Shown here one piece after another: positions 39,991 to 49,686 of a stretch of DNA of 64,000 nt. Every line of letters starts with the position of its first letter. Position 1 is the first letter of the stretch. Made by a program: the position numbers and the translations under genes. The notes beneath the pieces were generated by a model. It worked only from the letters and a program-made list of their open reading frames with translations, did not search any database and was not told where the DNA came from. Location: positions 62,001 to 126,000 of the forward strand of contig ASZZ01000005.1 of NCBI GenBank assembly GCA_000430305.1. The letters run 5' to 3'. The stretch comes from Streptococcus mitis 17/34. Lineage in GTDB: Bacteria > Bacillota > Bacilli > Lactobacillales > Streptococcaceae.

Positions 39991-41238
39991 ATGAAACTAT
40001 TGTTTAGAAATCAAGCTTATCGACTCTTGACTTTGTCACGCTTCTTCAATGCCTTTGGTGCTTCGATTTTTAATCTGGTATTTATCGTCTATGCATCGAC
40101 CCTGCCACAAGCCTCTTTTGCGGTTGCTATGGCGAATATTGTCATGATTCTTCCGACTCTCTTTACAGTTTTTGTAGGGATTCGGGCAGATTACACGAGG
40201 GATAAGGTCAAATGGATGACTTACAGCGGTTTGTTTCAGGCGGTTTTATTTTTTCTGGCAGCCCTAGTTGTTCAGCAAGCTAGTCTCTTTGCCTTTTCTA
40301 GCCTGTGTTTGATCAATGTCATCAGTGATGTGATCAGTGATTTTGCTGGTGGTTTGCGAATGCCTCTCGTTAAGGAAAAAGTAGCTGAAGAGGATTTAAT
40401 GGAAGCTTATTCTTTTTCCCAGTTCATCACCTATATTTCAGCCATTGGTGGTCAAGCTTTCGGAGTCTGGCTCTTAGGGCTATCGGTCAATAATTTTTCT
40501 CTCGTTGCGGGAATCAATGCCTGTTTTTTCCTAGTATCAGCCGTTATCCTCTTTTTAGGGAAAAGCAAATTGAGCCTGTCACTTTCAGCTGCTGATGGTG
40601 AAATCCTAAAAAATGAGAAGCTTTCTATCAAAGAGCAGTTCCTAACAATTTACCGAAATTTACGTCTCGTTTTTCTTAAAGGTGGACAGAAAAACTTTGG
40701 TTTTATGCTCTGTGCTGTCTTGCTTATCAATGCCTTGGGTGGCGCTTTAGGAAGCATCTATAACATCTTCTTTTTGAGCCATTCTCTTTTGGACTTTTCT
40801 TACACAGAGGCATTATTTATCAGTCAATTCTGTGCTTTGTTAGCAATCATCATCAGTAGCCTTACGGGCAATGATTATTTTGGGCAGCAGTCCTTGCCTA
40901 GATTGATGATGTGGGTGACCGTAGGACTCAGTCTAGTTGGTCTAGCTAATTTATTCAATCAAGTCGTACTTGGTTTACTATTTCTCTGTTCAACTCTGTA
41001 TGTGTCTGGTAAAGTTCAACCAAAGATTAGTGCCTTGCTCCTGAAAAATCTAGCTCCAGAGGTTTTAGCTCGTACCAGTAATTTTTTAGGTTTATTGTTT
41101 ACCTTATCCATACCTGTGGGAACAGCTTGTTTTTCACTTATAGCTGTATGGAATATACAGTTGACTTGGATGCTATTTGTTGGTCTTTCCTTGCTAGCTA
41201 TTCTTTTGACAGGTCTTAATCTCAAAAATGATATCTAA
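39991..41238 (+). CDS. MFS transporter, 12 membrane segments
   Basis: 415 aa, starting RNQAYRLLTLSRFFNAFGAS; major facilitator with two six-helix halves separated by a cytoplasmic loop (about 190-225, KSKLSLSLSAADGEILKNEK). The loop-2 motif is GIRADYTRDKVKW (about 64-76). Probably an exporter of a drug or small metabolite, controlled by the upstream Rgg protein. -10 TATACT near 39943 and SD AAGGGAG are present. Substrate unknown. Confidence 0.85.
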   Translation: MKLLFRNQAYRLLTLSRFFNAFGASIFNLVFIVYASTLPQASFAVAMANIVMILPTLFTVFVGIRADYTRDKVKWMTYSGLFQAVLFFLAALVVQQASLFAFSSLCLINVISDVISDFAGGLRMPLVKEKVAEEDLMEAYSFSQFITYISAIGGQAFGVWLLGLSVNNFSLVAGINACFFLVSAVILFLGKSKLSLSLSAADGEILKNEKLSIKEQFLTIYRNLRLVFLKGGQKNFGFMLCAVLLINALGGALGSIYNIFFLSHSLLDFSYTEALFISQFCALLAIIISSLTGNDYFGQQSLPRLMMWVTVGLSLVGLANLFNQVVLGLLFLCSTLYVSGKVQPKISALLLKNLAPEVLARTSNFLGLLFTLSIPVGTACFSLIAVWNIQLTWMLFVGLSLLAILLTGLNLKNDI

Positions 41239-41315
41239 ATCCTAATTTTATTCTTACTGTTTTAATCCCTCTATTTGTGGTAAAATAAGACTATTAAGTT
41301 TAAAGAGGATTCCCT

Positions 41316-42596
41316 ATGAAATTACAAAAACCAAAAGGAACGCAGGATATTTTACCTGCTGAGTCTGCCAAGTGGCAGTACGTTGAAGGCTTTGCCCGTG
41401 AGATTTTCAAGCGCTACAACTATGCAGAAGTTCGCACGCCTATTTTTGAGCATTATGAGGTTATCAGTCGCTCTGTCGGAGATACGACCGATATCGTAAC
41501 CAAGGAAATGTACGACTTCTATGACAAGGGTGACCGTCATATCACCCTCCGTCCAGAAGGAACTGCGCCCGTTGTCCGTTCCTATGTGGAAAATAAACTC
41601 TTCGCTCCCGAAGTGCAAAAGCCAAGCAAGTTCTATTACATGGGCCCAATGTTCCGTTATGAGCGTCCACAGGCAGGGCGTTTGCGCCAGTTCCACCAGA
41701 TTGGTGTTGAGTGTTTTGGCTCTAGTAATCCAGCTACCGATGTGGAAACGATTGCGATGGCAGCCCATTTCTTGAAAGAAATCGGCATTCAAGGTGTCAA
41801 ATTGCACCTTAATACGCTTGGAAATCCTGAGAGCCGTTCGGCTTATCGTCATGCCTTGATTGACTATTTGACACCGCTCAAGGAGACCTTGTCTAAGGAT
41901 AGCCAGCGTCGCTTGGAGGAAAATCCTCTCCGTGTCTTGGACTCTAAGGAGAAAGAAGACAAGGTAGCAGTGGAGAATGCACCGTCTATCTTGGACTTCC
42001 TTGATGAAGAAAGTCAAGCTCATTTTGATGCTGTGCGTCAGATGTTGGAAAATCTTGGAGTAGACTATATCATCGATACCAATATGGTGCGTGGTCTGGA
42101 CTACTACAACCATACCATTTTCGAGTTCATTACTGAGATTGAGGGCAATGACCTGACAGTCTGTGCGGGTGGTCGTTACGATGGCTTGGTTGCCTACTTT
42201 GGTGGCCCTGAAACCGCTGGATTTGGTTTTGGCCTTGGTGTAGAGCGCCTGCTTCTCATTCTTGAAAAGCAAGGTGTGACCCTTCCTATTGAAAACGCCC
42301 TAGATGTCTATATCGCAGTCTTGGGTGAAGGAGCAAATGTTAAGGCCTTGGAATTGGTACAGGCTCTTCGCCAACAAGGATTCAAAGCGGAGCGTGATTA
42401 CCTTAACCGTAAACTAAAAGCTCAGTTCAAGTCAGCCGATGTCTTTGCGGCTAAGACCCTCATCACCCTAGGAGAGAGTGAAGTCGAAAGCGGACAGGTG
42501 ACAGTCAAGAACAACCAAACCCGAGAAGAAGTGCAAGTATCACTTGATGCTATCAGCCAAAACTTCTCAGAAATCTTTGAAAAACTAGGATTTTAA
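41316..42596 (+). CDS. hisS: Histidyl-tRNA synthetase
   Basis: Class II synthetase charging tRNA-His, 426 aa, full length. Motif 1 near [20 protein letters not shown], motif 2 [27 protein letters not shown] (about 108-134), His-specific [11 protein letters not shown] and AGGRYDGL, motif 3 [16 protein letters not shown]-terminal anticodon-binding domain from about 330. Promoter -10 TAAAAT lies about 40 bases upstream. A clear terminator follows. Confidence 0.97.
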   Translation: MKLQKPKGTQDILPAESAKWQYVEGFAREIFKRYNYAEVRTPIFEHYEVISRSVGDTTDIVTKEMYDFYDKGDRHITLRPEGTAPVVRSYVENKLFAPEVQKPSKFYYMGPMFRYERPQAGRLRQFHQIGVECFGSSNPATDVETIAMAAHFLKEIGIQGVKLHLNTLGNPESRSAYRHALIDYLTPLKETLSKDSQRRLEENPLRVLDSKEKEDKVAVENAPSILDFLDEESQAHFDAVRQMLENLGVDYIIDTNMVRGLDYYNHTIFEFITEIEGNDLTVCAGGRYDGLVAYFGGPETAGFGFGLGVERLLLILEKQGVTLPIENALDVYIAVLGEGANVKALELVQALRQQGFKAERDYLNRKLKAQFKSADVFAAKTLITLGESEVESGQVTVKNNQTREEVQVSLDAISQNFSEIFEKLGF

Positions 42597-42607
42597 TGAT
42601 AGATAAA

Positions 42608-42637
42608 CCGGTCAGGAACCTACTCCTGACCTTTTTC
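42608..42637 (+). terminator. hisS terminator
   Basis: GGTCAGGA / TCCTGACC, 6-base loop, then TTTTTC. Confidence 0.9.
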
Positions 42638-42664
42638 TTTTTCAAAATGACAAAAATCATAAAC

Positions 42665-42709
42665 TTTTTGACAAATATACTTGTCAAAAAGAAAAAGATG
42701 TGTTACAAT
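42665..42709 (+). promoter_or_regulatory. Operator-promoter of the XRE/ABC transporter operon
   Basis: Perfect 10-bp inverted repeat TTTTTGACAA (42665-42674) / TTGTCAAAAA (42681-42690) with a 6-base spacer. Its right arm contains the -35 TTGTCA (42681-42686); 17 bp later is the -10 TACAAT (42704-42709). A repressor here would occlude RNA polymerase; the operon's own XRE protein is the natural candidate. Confidence 0.75.
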
Positions 42710-42745
42710 AAATTCAAGTTAAGAGAAAAGTAGAAAGGAACGATT

Positions 42746-43060
42746 ATGTGGGCATTAGGATTTGTACCTCTTGTGATTATGTATTATATCTACCATTCCC
42801 AAAAGGTCAAGAAACTGGAGAATAAAATCAAAAGAATTGAGCAAAAACAGAAAGGAAATAAAGAAATGTCAAGATTATTAAAAGAATTGATTGGGAAAAC
42901 ACCGACAATCGTTGGACAAGTTTTTGGAACAGATAACTGGGAAGTTGTGGATGTTGATGAGGAATGGGTCAAGCTACGCCGTGTTAATAAAAAAGGAAAA
43001 GAAAAATTCAAACTACAACGCATTGAGGATATCCAGACAGTTGAATTTGACGGAGAGTAG
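42746..43060 (+). CDS. Small membrane-anchored protein, 104 aa
   Basis: Not named. One N-terminal membrane segment (MWALGFVPLVIMYYIYHSQK), a coiled coil (KKLENKIKRIEQKQKG) and a small soluble beta domain (TIVGQVFGTDNWEVVDVDEE onward). First gene of the operon under the palindromic operator; it ends 9 bases before the XRE regulator's ATG. Proteins of this form often accompany XRE/ABC clusters in streptococci. Confidence 0.75.
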   Translation: MWALGFVPLVIMYYIYHSQKVKKLENKIKRIEQKQKGNKEMSRLLKELIGKTPTIVGQVFGTDNWEVVDVDEEWVKLRRVNKKGKEKFKLQRIEDIQTVEFDGE

Positions 43061-43069
43061 GTGTGTAAC

Positions 43070-43276
43070 ATGCAACTAAAAAATCGTCTAAAAGAGCTGC
43101 GGGCTCGAGATGGCCTCAATCAAACTGAACTAGCCAAGCTAGCAGAAGTTTCCAGACAGACCATTAGCCTACTAGAACGGGACGAATACACCCCGTCCAT
43201 TATCATTGCCTTGAAAATATCTCAGATTTTCAACGAAACAGTCGAATCGGTATTTCGCTTGGAGGAGGATGAGTGA
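43070..43276 (+). CDS. XRE-family regulator, 68 aa
   Basis: Minimal Cro/C1-type DNA-binding protein starting MQLKNRLKELRARDGLNQTE; helix-turn-helix LAKLAEVSRQTISLLERDEY and ALKISQIFNETVESVFRLEE. This is the YozG-like class that autoregulates membrane-transport operons. I prefer ATG 43070; GTG 43061 in frame is the alternative. Its stop overlaps the next start. Probably represses the operon at 42665-42690. Confidence 0.9.
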   Translation: MQLKNRLKELRARDGLNQTELAKLAEVSRQTISLLERDEYTPSIIIALKISQIFNETVESVFRLEEDE

Positions 43277-43464
43277 TGAACATGTATAGAGTGGTTTATT
43301 ATATGAGTGTTCTTGCTCTTATTGTGAATGCCTTGGCTATGATTGGAACATTACTGGGGTGGTTCTATTTTGTTGAAAGTAAGTATTTGTTTTGGATTAA
43401 CTTAGTCCTCTTGTCCATTTTCAATCGGTTGAAGAAGAAGGAGAAAAATGATGAACAAGTATAG
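43276..43464 (+). CDS. Small two-helix membrane protein (tandem copy 1), 62 aa
   Basis: MNMYRVVYYMSVLALIVNAL with two membrane segments and a basic tail (RLKKKEKN). Its ATG overlaps the XRE stop. It is paralogous to the next gene (shared YRVxYY, GTxLGWF, W pattern). No known function. Confidence 0.75.
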   Translation: MNMYRVVYYMSVLALIVNALAMIGTLLGWFYFVESKYLFWINLVLLSIFNRLKKKEKNDEQV

Positions 43465-43648
43465 AGTGATTTATTATGTAGTTGCCATAGCTCTATTAGT
43501 TAGCGTGTGTTTACTAATTGGAACAAATCTAGGATGGTTTGATCTCTATTACAGCGACCAATTTATTTGGGCCTACTTTGTTCTTATCCCAGTCGTTGAC
43601 TGGATTGAAAAGAAAGCAAACAATATAGCAAGTGAAAAAGGAGAATGA
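43451..43648 (+). CDS. Small two-helix membrane protein (tandem copy 2), 65 aa
   Basis: MNKYRVIYYVVAIALLVSVC, then IGTNLGWFDLYYSDQFIWAY and a charged tail. It overlaps the end of copy 1 by about 14 bases, with SD AAGAAGGAGA. The tandem pair arose by duplication of one small gene. Start could be ATG 43448 or 43451. Confidence 0.75.
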   Translation: MNKYRVIYYVVAIALLVSVCLLIGTNLGWFDLYYSDQFIWAYFVLIPVVDWIEKKANNIASEKGE

Positions 43649-44388
43649 ATATGAAAAAGAAACGTGGATTGTTGTTATTTTTGATGTCTGTCGTCTCGGG
43701 AGCTTTCTTGTACATATTTGTAGATATGTTGAAGGCTGGTGCCGAACCCCATGGAATTATGTTAGATGTAAAAGTCTTGCTACCCTGGATATCAGCTATT
43801 GGTTTACTATTAGGTTTTGTTGGTATTCTTTTGACGTTCAATTTCTTAAAGAAAAGCAGAAAATTTCACTCCTTGTATCAAGAGGAAATAGATGATGATC
43901 TGAATGAAACCTATTATGTGCAGATGTATCGTAATCTCGAGTTTGGAACCATTACTTCTAATATTACAAGTGTAGCGATTTTATTGGCTCTTGTCATCTC
44001 AGGTAGTGAAGTAATTGTACTCGATGTAAGTCGTATAACATTTTCCCTTTCCTTTTTGGCATTAGTGCTGTTCTTGCAGAGTCAAAAATATCTTTCTAAA
44101 ACAATTGCGATTGTTCGTCAGTTTGATTTGGCTCTTTTCTCTACACCAAAGGATATCTTGAACTATATTAATTCTTATGATGAAGGGGAGCGTCAGGCTA
44201 ATTTGGAACAGAGTTTTCGGATTTTATTCCAATTAAATCAGTATGTCTTACCAGTCTTATATATTTTTCTTTTTTTCATTTCTGTCTTGACAGGAGAGAT
44301 TCAGTTACTAGCCTTCTTGCTTGTAGGAGCAATCCATATTTATATCAATGTGATGCAGTTACCTATGGTAAAACGCTATTTCAAATAA
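43645..44388 (+). CDS. DUF3169-type membrane protein, 247 aa
   Basis: Polytopic: about six hydrophobic segments in pairs (LLLFLMSVVSGAFLYIFVDM, WISAIGLLLGFVGILLTFNF, SVAILLALVISGSEVIVLDV, FSLSFLALVLFLQ, YVLPVLYIFLFFISVLTG, QLLAFLLVGAIHIYINVMQL). It overlaps the previous gene by 4 bases. It sits directly before the ABC ATPase and probably belongs to the same transport/immunity complex. Confidence 0.75.
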   Translation: MNMKKKRGLLLFLMSVVSGAFLYIFVDMLKAGAEPHGIMLDVKVLLPWISAIGLLLGFVGILLTFNFLKKSRKFHSLYQEEIDDDLNETYYVQMYRNLEFGTITSNITSVAILLALVISGSEVIVLDVSRITFSLSFLALVLFLQSQKYLSKTIAIVRQFDLALFSTPKDILNYINSYDEGERQANLEQSFRILFQLNQYVLPVLYIFLFFISVLTGEIQLLAFLLVGAIHIYINVMQLPMVKRYFK

Positions 44389-44398
44389 AGGAGTTTCT

Positions 44399-45223
44399 AT
44401 GATTCGTGTTGAAAATGTAAGCAAAAGTTTTGGGAGCAAGAAAGCTCTTCATCAGATTTCTTTTGAGATTAAGGAAGGTGAAATCTTTGGTTTTCTTGGA
44501 CCTTCTGGCTCAGGTAAAACAACCATGATTAACGTCTTAACAGGTCAGTTGACTGCAGATCAAGGTAACACAATTTTGTTAGGTAAGAATTCTCAAGATT
44601 TAACCTCAAATGATTTGGAACAAATTGGTATAGTTAGTGATGGCAGTGGTTTTTATGAAAAGATGAGTCTTTACAAAAATCTGCTCATTTACGCTAAGTT
44701 ATATGGTCTCAAGTCAGATAGAGTAGTTCAGGTGCTCCAACAGGTTGGATTGGCAGATGCTAAAGATGTTATCGCAGAAAAGTTATCTACTGGAATGAAA
44801 CAACGAATGTTCTTGGCTCGTGCCCTTCTGAATGCTCCTAAGATTCTCTTCCTAGATGAACCAACTAGTGGCTTAGACCCTACAACATCTAAGATGATTC
44901 ATACCCTACTTCAAGAATTAAAGCAGGCGGGGACAACTATCTTTCTGACCACGCATGATATGCATGAAGCAACTCTGCTTTGTGATCGCTTATCTCTTTT
45001 GAATAAGGGAAATTTAATAGAGTATGGAAGTCCGCAAGATATTATCCAGAAGTATCATGTGGATAAGAAAGTACGTGTAGTTTATAAAGATGGACGAGAA
45101 CAGATAGTTCCATTTGAAGAATTGCCACAATTAGACACGACAGATTTGATGGTGGTTCACTCTTGTGAGCCAACTTTAGAAGAAATCTTTATCAGATTGA
45201 CAGGAGAAAAGTTAGATGTTTAG
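44399..45223 (+). CDS. ABC transporter ATP-binding protein
   Basis: 274 aa nucleotide-binding subunit. Walker A GFLGPSGSGKTTMIN (about 33-47), signature LSTGMKQRMFLARALL, Walker B KILFLDEPTSGLDP, switch His in LTTHDM. C-terminal extension of about 60 residues as in drug/bacteriocin exporters (DrrA/BcrA type). It overlaps the permease gene by 8 bases. Likely exports a peptide or drug, or gives self-protection. Confidence 0.93.
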   Translation: MIRVENVSKSFGSKKALHQISFEIKEGEIFGFLGPSGSGKTTMINVLTGQLTADQGNTILLGKNSQDLTSNDLEQIGIVSDGSGFYEKMSLYKNLLIYAKLYGLKSDRVVQVLQQVGLADAKDVIAEKLSTGMKQRMFLARALLNAPKILFLDEPTSGLDPTTSKMIHTLLQELKQAGTTIFLTTHDMHEATLLCDRLSLLNKGNLIEYGSPQDIIQKYHVDKKVRVVYKDGREQIVPFEELPQLDTTDLMVVHSCEPTLEEIFIRLTGEKLDV

Positions 45224-45914
45224 AAAATTAAATGCCCTACTATGGTTAAGAGTGCAAGTTCTTATTAGCAATTCAACTTTGTTAGCGACTCTATTGATGC
45301 CTTTTGGTATTGCTGTTTTATATAATGAATTGTCAAATAAGAATGGACAATTGAGCCTATTTTTACTATCTGCTAGCTTGACGATGGTCTTGAGCATGGG
45401 AAGTGGTTATATGGTATCGATTATGATGGCGGAAGATAAGGAAAAGCGCAATCTTAAATCACTCATTCTAAGTGGTGTGACAGCAACAGAATATACTTTC
45501 AGTATGCTCGTTCTCCCTATTTTGATAATGTTGGTTGCTATGATTGTACTTCCCATCTATCTTAAAGTAGATCTATCTGGTTATTTATTTGCCTATGCTA
45601 TCTATTTGCTCCTGGCAACTATTTGTATTATTTTTCTCAACCTTCTAATCGGTGCGGTATCAGATACTCAGTCTAAAGCGCAAGTCTATAGTATCTTTCC
45701 TATGCTAATCGTATCTTTTTTACCTATGATTGCTCTTCAAAATGATACGGCTCAGAAAGTGTTAGATTACTCGTTCGTCGGCCCTATTGTAAATCTTTTA
45801 AATCAAAAAGGTGGAGAAATATCTTTTTCTAACATCGGTATGTTACTTGCCTGGGTACTTGTGTTAGGAATAGCAAACCTCTTTGTATTGAAAAACAGCT
45901 ATAAAGCAAGATAG
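45216..45914 (+). CDS. ABC transporter permease
   Basis: 232 aa with six membrane segments (first: VQVLISNSTLLATLLMPFGI; later LYLLLATICIIFLNLLIGAV and IGMLLAWVLVLGIANLFVL). Type-2 exporter permease, partner of the overlapping ATPase gene. Starts inside the ATPase gene with SD GGAGAA. Confidence 0.88.
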   Translation: MFRKLNALLWLRVQVLISNSTLLATLLMPFGIAVLYNELSNKNGQLSLFLLSASLTMVLSMGSGYMVSIMMAEDKEKRNLKSLILSGVTATEYTFSMLVLPILIMLVAMIVLPIYLKVDLSGYLFAYAIYLLLATICIIFLNLLIGAVSDTQSKAQVYSIFPMLIVSFLPMIALQNDTAQKVLDYSFVGPIVNLLNQKGGEISFSNIGMLLAWVLVLGIANLFVLKNSYKAR

Positions 45915-45923
45915 GAGAACTTT

Positions 45924-46565
45924 ATGAAATTACTTAAAAACCTTGGCTGGTTTCTTCTAGCCATTTTATCCTTTTTATTCATCTATGGCTTCATTCAGGG
46001 GCTCGCGACTACGTCGCTTGCCTTAGGCGCTTCACCCTATGCTGTTACCCTACTCTATGTGGCCTTGGCTGGAGTTTATGTGTACGGTATTTACAAATGG
46101 TATCAGAAAGCTCCTGTTCATATTGAGAAGAGTGGCTTTAACCGATTTATTTGGCTTCCTGCCTTGGTTTGGTTCTTATCTCTTGTTGTCCAGTTTTTCT
46201 TGCCAAATGATCCTTCAGTAAATCAGCAAATAGCGACAGACTTGACCTTGTCTCAACCACTCTTCTCCTTCTTTGCGGTCGTTATTTTTGCTCCTTTGAC
46301 GGAAGAACTTATCTTTAGAGGGATGTTAGCACGCTACCTCTTTCCTAAGCAGGACAATAGTAAACAAACTCTGATTTTTCTTCTGGTATCCAGTGTTCTG
46401 TTTACCTTGATTCATTTCCCAGGCGATGTGCAACAATTTTTTGTCTATTTTAGCCTTGGTTTTAGTTTGGGCTTGGCTTATATTAGCAGAAAAGGTCTGG
46501 TCTACAGTATTTCTCTCCACGCTTTGAATAATTTAGTCGGCTTTTTGATGATTCTCATGCTATAA
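45924..46565 (+). CDS. CPBP-family intramembrane metalloprotease (Abi/CAAX type)
   Basis: 213 aa, multi-pass. Catalytic motifs EExxxR in PLTEELIFRGMLARYL, FxxxH in LFTLIHF, and the final HALNN. Family members process peptides or provide bacteriocin self-immunity in streptococci. It follows the ABC permease by 9 bases, suggesting a shared function in export or immunity. Confidence 0.88.
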   Translation: MKLLKNLGWFLLAILSFLFIYGFIQGLATTSLALGASPYAVTLLYVALAGVYVYGIYKWYQKAPVHIEKSGFNRFIWLPALVWFLSLVVQFFLPNDPSVNQQIATDLTLSQPLFSFFAVVIFAPLTEELIFRGMLARYLFPKQDNSKQTLIFLLVSSVLFTLIHFPGDVQQFFVYFSLGFSLGLAYISRKGLVYSISLHALNNLVGFLMILML

Positions 46566-46582
46566 TAGAGTCAGGAGGTCAC

Positions 46583-46813
46583 ATGAAACGAGTAATTTTA
46601 TTAGCAGTGATTCAAGCAGTCGTTCTATTTTTCATCATTGGGGGACTAGCTTATGCCTTTAAGGGAGATTTCTTCTATAGCCATCTAGCAGTGGTCTTTG
46701 CCCCTATTGCCGGTATCTGGCGTTTTGGGACAGCTTACACAACGGAAATCGTCTTGCCGAGAAAGGCAGCCGAAATTGCTGAAAAGCGTAAAGCAGGCAA
46801 AAATTCAAAATAA
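46583..46813 (+). CDS. Small membrane protein, 76 aa
   Basis: Two hydrophobic segments (VILLAVIQAVVLFFIIGGLA and SHLAVVFAPIAGIWRFGTAY) and a basic, Lys/Ala-rich tail (RKAAEIAEKRKAGKNSK). SD AGGAGG. Last gene of the operon, 17 bases after the CPBP gene and before a terminator. Function unknown. Confidence 0.75.
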   Translation: MKRVILLAVIQAVVLFFIIGGLAYAFKGDFFYSHLAVVFAPIAGIWRFGTAYTTEIVLPRKAAEIAEKRKAGKNSK

Positions 46814-46815
46814 AA

Positions 46816-46842
46816 GAGTCCGATGAAGTTCATCGGATTTTT
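46816..46842 (+). terminator. Terminator of the XRE/ABC/CPBP operon
   Basis: TCCGATGA / TCATCGGA perfect stem with a 3-base loop, then TTTTTG. Confidence 0.9.
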
Positions 46843-46930
46843 GTATTAGCGCTAATTTTTAGGGCTTTCACCTGATTTTTAAAGACTGGCAAACTTTTCT
46901 GATGATTTTCATGAAGAGCCTGCGCTTTTA

Positions 46931-46939
46931 TGGTAAAAT
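46931..46939 (+). promoter_or_regulatory. Extended -10 promoter of aspS
   Basis: TGG-TAAAAT (46931-46939), 29 bases before ATG 46968. Confidence 0.55.
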
Positions 46940-46967
46940 AGTAACAGAATAAAAGAGGAGAGAAACA

Positions 46968-48731
46968 ATGAAACGTAGTATGTATGCTGGTCGTGTTCGT
47001 GAGGAACACATCGGACAAGAAATTACCTTGAAAGGATGGGTTGGTCGTCGTCGTGACCTTGGTGGTTTGATCTTTATCGATCTTCGTGACCGTGAAGGAA
47101 TCATGCAGTTGGTTATCAACCCTGAAAAAGTATCTGCAGAGGTCATGGCAACAGCTGAAAGCCTTCGTAGCGAATTTGTCATCGAGGTGACTGGACAGGT
47201 CGTAGCGCGTGAGCAAGCCAATGATAAGTTGCCAACAGGTGCAGTTGAGTTAAACGTGACAGCTCTGACAGTGCTGAATACAGCTAAGACAACACCATTT
47301 GAGATTAAGGATGGAATTGAGGCCAATGACGATACGCGTTTGCGTTACCGTTACCTTGACCTTCGTCGTCCAGAAATGTTGGAAAATCTTAAACTTCGTG
47401 CTAAAGTGACCCACTCTATCCGTAATTACTTGGATGAGTTGGAGTTTATCGACGTGGAGACACCATTCCTTTCTAAGTCAACACCAGAAGGGGCGCGTGA
47501 CTATTTGGTGCCATCTCGTGTCAATAAAGGGCATTTTTACGCGCTTCCTCAAAGTCCACAAATCACGAAACAGCTCTTGATGAATGCTGGTTTTGACCGT
47601 TATTACCAAATCGTTAAATGTTTCCGTGATGAGGACTTGCGTGGTGATCGTCAGCCTGAGTTCACTCAGGTCGACTTGGAAACGTCTTTCCTTACGGAGC
47701 AAGAAATCCAAGATATCACAGAAGGCTTGATTGCGCGCGTGATGAAAGAAACCAAAGGCATCGAAGTAACGCTTCCATTCCCTCGTATGAAGTATGACGA
47801 TGCTATGGCTCTTTATGGTTCTGACAAACCTGATACGCGTTTTGACATGTTGCTTCAGGACTTGACAGAAGTGGTCAAAGGTGTTGATTTCAAAGTCTTC
47901 TCAGAAGCACCTGCTGTTAAAGCCATTGTGGTCAAAGGGGCTGCGGACAACTATTCACGTAAAGACATCGACAAGATGACCGAAGTAGCCAAACAGTACG
48001 GTGCCAAAGGTCTTGCTTGGGTCAAGGTAGTTGACGGAGAATTAAACGGACCAGTTGCTAAGTTCTTGACGGACATCCAAGCAGAATTGACAGCAGCGCT
48101 TGCTCTTGAAGATAAGGACTTGGTTCTCTTTGTGGCAGATACGCTTGAGGTAGCCAATGCAACACTCGGTGCCCTTCGTGGACGTATTGCCAAAGAGCTT
48201 GGCTTGATTGATAACGATAAATTTAACTTCCTTTGGGTGGTTGACTGGCCAATGTTTGAATGGTCTGAAGAAGAAGGCCGTTACATGAGCGCCCACCATC
48301 CATTCACACTTCCACAGGAAGAGACTGCTCACGAATTAGAAGGTGATTTGGCTAAGGTTCGTGCCATTGCTTACGATATCGTCTTGAACGGTTATGAACT
48401 TGGTGGTGGTAGCCTTCGTATCAACCAAAAAGACCTTCAAGAACGTATGTTCAAGGCTCTTGGTTTCTCATCCGAAGAAGCAAATGACCAGTTTGGTTTC
48501 CTTCTTGAAGCCATGGACTATGGTTTCCCACCACACGGTGGCTTGGCTATCGGGCTTGACCGATTTGTCATGCTCTTAGCAGGAGAAGAAAATATCCGTG
48601 AAGTTATTGCCTTCCCTAAGAACAACAAGGCAACTGACCCAATGACACAAGCTCCTTCAACAGTAGCTCTCAAACAACTAGAGGAACTCAGCTTACAAGT
48701 AGAAGAAGATGAAACAAGCAAAACGAATTAA
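46968..48731 (+). CDS. aspS: Aspartyl-tRNA synthetase
   Basis: Class IIb synthetase, 587 aa, bacterial type. N-terminal OB-fold anticodon domain (about 1-105), motif 2 [19 protein letters not shown] (about 213-231), GAD insertion (about 290-415), motif 3 [15 protein letters not shown] (about 525-539). SD GAGGAG. The last 23 bases overlap yitT, making the two a coupled pair. Synthetases of this length usually discriminate tRNA-Asp; gatCAB status cannot be seen here. Confidence 0.97.
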   Translation: MKRSMYAGRVREEHIGQEITLKGWVGRRRDLGGLIFIDLRDREGIMQLVINPEKVSAEVMATAESLRSEFVIEVTGQVVAREQANDKLPTGAVELNVTALTVLNTAKTTPFEIKDGIEANDDTRLRYRYLDLRRPEMLENLKLRAKVTHSIRNYLDELEFIDVETPFLSKSTPEGARDYLVPSRVNKGHFYALPQSPQITKQLLMNAGFDRYYQIVKCFRDEDLRGDRQPEFTQVDLETSFLTEQEIQDITEGLIARVMKETKGIEVTLPFPRMKYDDAMALYGSDKPDTRFDMLLQDLTEVVKGVDFKVFSEAPAVKAIVVKGAADNYSRKDIDKMTEVAKQYGAKGLAWVKVVDGELNGPVAKFLTDIQAELTAALALEDKDLVLFVADTLEVANATLGALRGRIAKELGLIDNDKFNFLWVVDWPMFEWSEEEGRYMSAHHPFTLPQEETAHELEGDLAKVRAIAYDIVLNGYELGGGSLRINQKDLQERMFKALGFSSEEANDQFGFLLEAMDYGFPPHGGLAIGLDRFVMLLAGEENIREVIAFPKNNKATDPMTQAPSTVALKQLEELSLQVEEDETSKTN

Positions 48732-49650
48732 GCGGTGGCGCTATTATCTGCGCCGCTTTGCTTATCAGATAAAAATTTTACGTGTCTTACAAAGCATCTC
48801 TCGAGAAAAATATGATGAGAAGATTTCGGCCTCTCTGGTCTATGGATTTTTATCAGCAGTAGCGGTCAATTTCTTTTTCCAACCAGGGCATGTGTATTCG
48901 AGTGGTGCGACAGGTCTGGCACAGATTATTTCTGCTTTGAGTAATCACTGGTTTGGTTTTCACATTCCGATTTCACTGACCTTCTACGCCATTAATTTTC
49001 CTTTGATGGTCTTGGCTTGGTATCAGATTGGCCATAAGTTCACCGTCTTTACCTTTATCACGGTATCCATGAGTTCCTTCTTTATCCAGTTTGTCCCTGT
49101 GGCGACCTTGACGGAGGATCCTATTATCAATGCCCTTTTTGGGGGTGTTGTCATGGGTTTGGGGATTGGTTTTGCTCTTCGTAATAATATCTCCAGTGGT
49201 GGGACGGATATCGTCAGTCTGACCATTCGCAAGAAAACGGGTAAGAATGTCGGCAGTATTTCCTTCTTGGTAAATGGGACTATCATGCTGATAGCCGGTT
49301 TGACCTTTGGTTGGAAATACGCCCTCTACTCTATGATTACCATCTTTGTCTCTAGCCGTGTGACAGATGCGGTCTTTACCAAGCAAAAACGGATGCAGGC
49401 CATGATTGTGACCAATCATCCAGACAAGGTAATTGAAAAAATCCATAAAAAATTGCACCGTGGAGCAACCATGATCCACGATGCAGAAGGAACCTATAAT
49501 CACGAGAGAAAGGCAGTTTTAATCACTGTCATTACACGTGCAGAGTTTAATGAATTTAAACAGATTATGAAACAGGTGGATCCAGGTGCCTTTGTCTCTG
49601 TATCTGAGAATGTTCATATTCTGGGACGGTTCGTTGAAACAGATAATTAG
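48709..49650 (+). CDS. YitT-family membrane protein (DUF161/DUF2179)
   Basis: 313 aa. Basic N-terminus, five to six membrane segments ([20 protein letters not shown] to [19 protein letters not shown]) and a C-terminal cytoplasmic DUF2179 domain (about 225-305: [20 protein letters not shown] to [10 protein letters not shown]). ATG 48709 lies inside aspS with a poor SD; translation is probably coupled. Physiological role unknown. Confidence 0.87.
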   Translation: MKQAKRIKRWRYYLRRFAYQIKILRVLQSISREKYDEKISASLVYGFLSAVAVNFFFQPGHVYSSGATGLAQIISALSNHWFGFHIPISLTFYAINFPLMVLAWYQIGHKFTVFTFITVSMSSFFIQFVPVATLTEDPIINALFGGVVMGLGIGFALRNNISSGGTDIVSLTIRKKTGKNVGSISFLVNGTIMLIAGLTFGWKYALYSMITIFVSSRVTDAVFTKQKRMQAMIVTNHPDKVIEKIHKKLHRGATMIHDAEGTYNHERKAVLITVITRAEFNEFKQIMKQVDPGAFVSVSENVHILGRFVETDN

Positions 49651-49652
49651 TA

Positions 49653-49686
49653 ATCAAAAAACCAGCGTGAGCTGGTTTTTATTTTT
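49653..49686. terminator. Bidirectional terminator between yitT and malR
   Basis: AAAAACCAGC / GCTGGTTTTT with loop GTGA, A-run before and T-run after, serving both convergent genes. Confidence 0.9.

Noticed and set aside
41352-42272. 306-codon minus-strand ORF
   Set aside because: Shadow of hisS on the other strand; no SD and no family resemblance.
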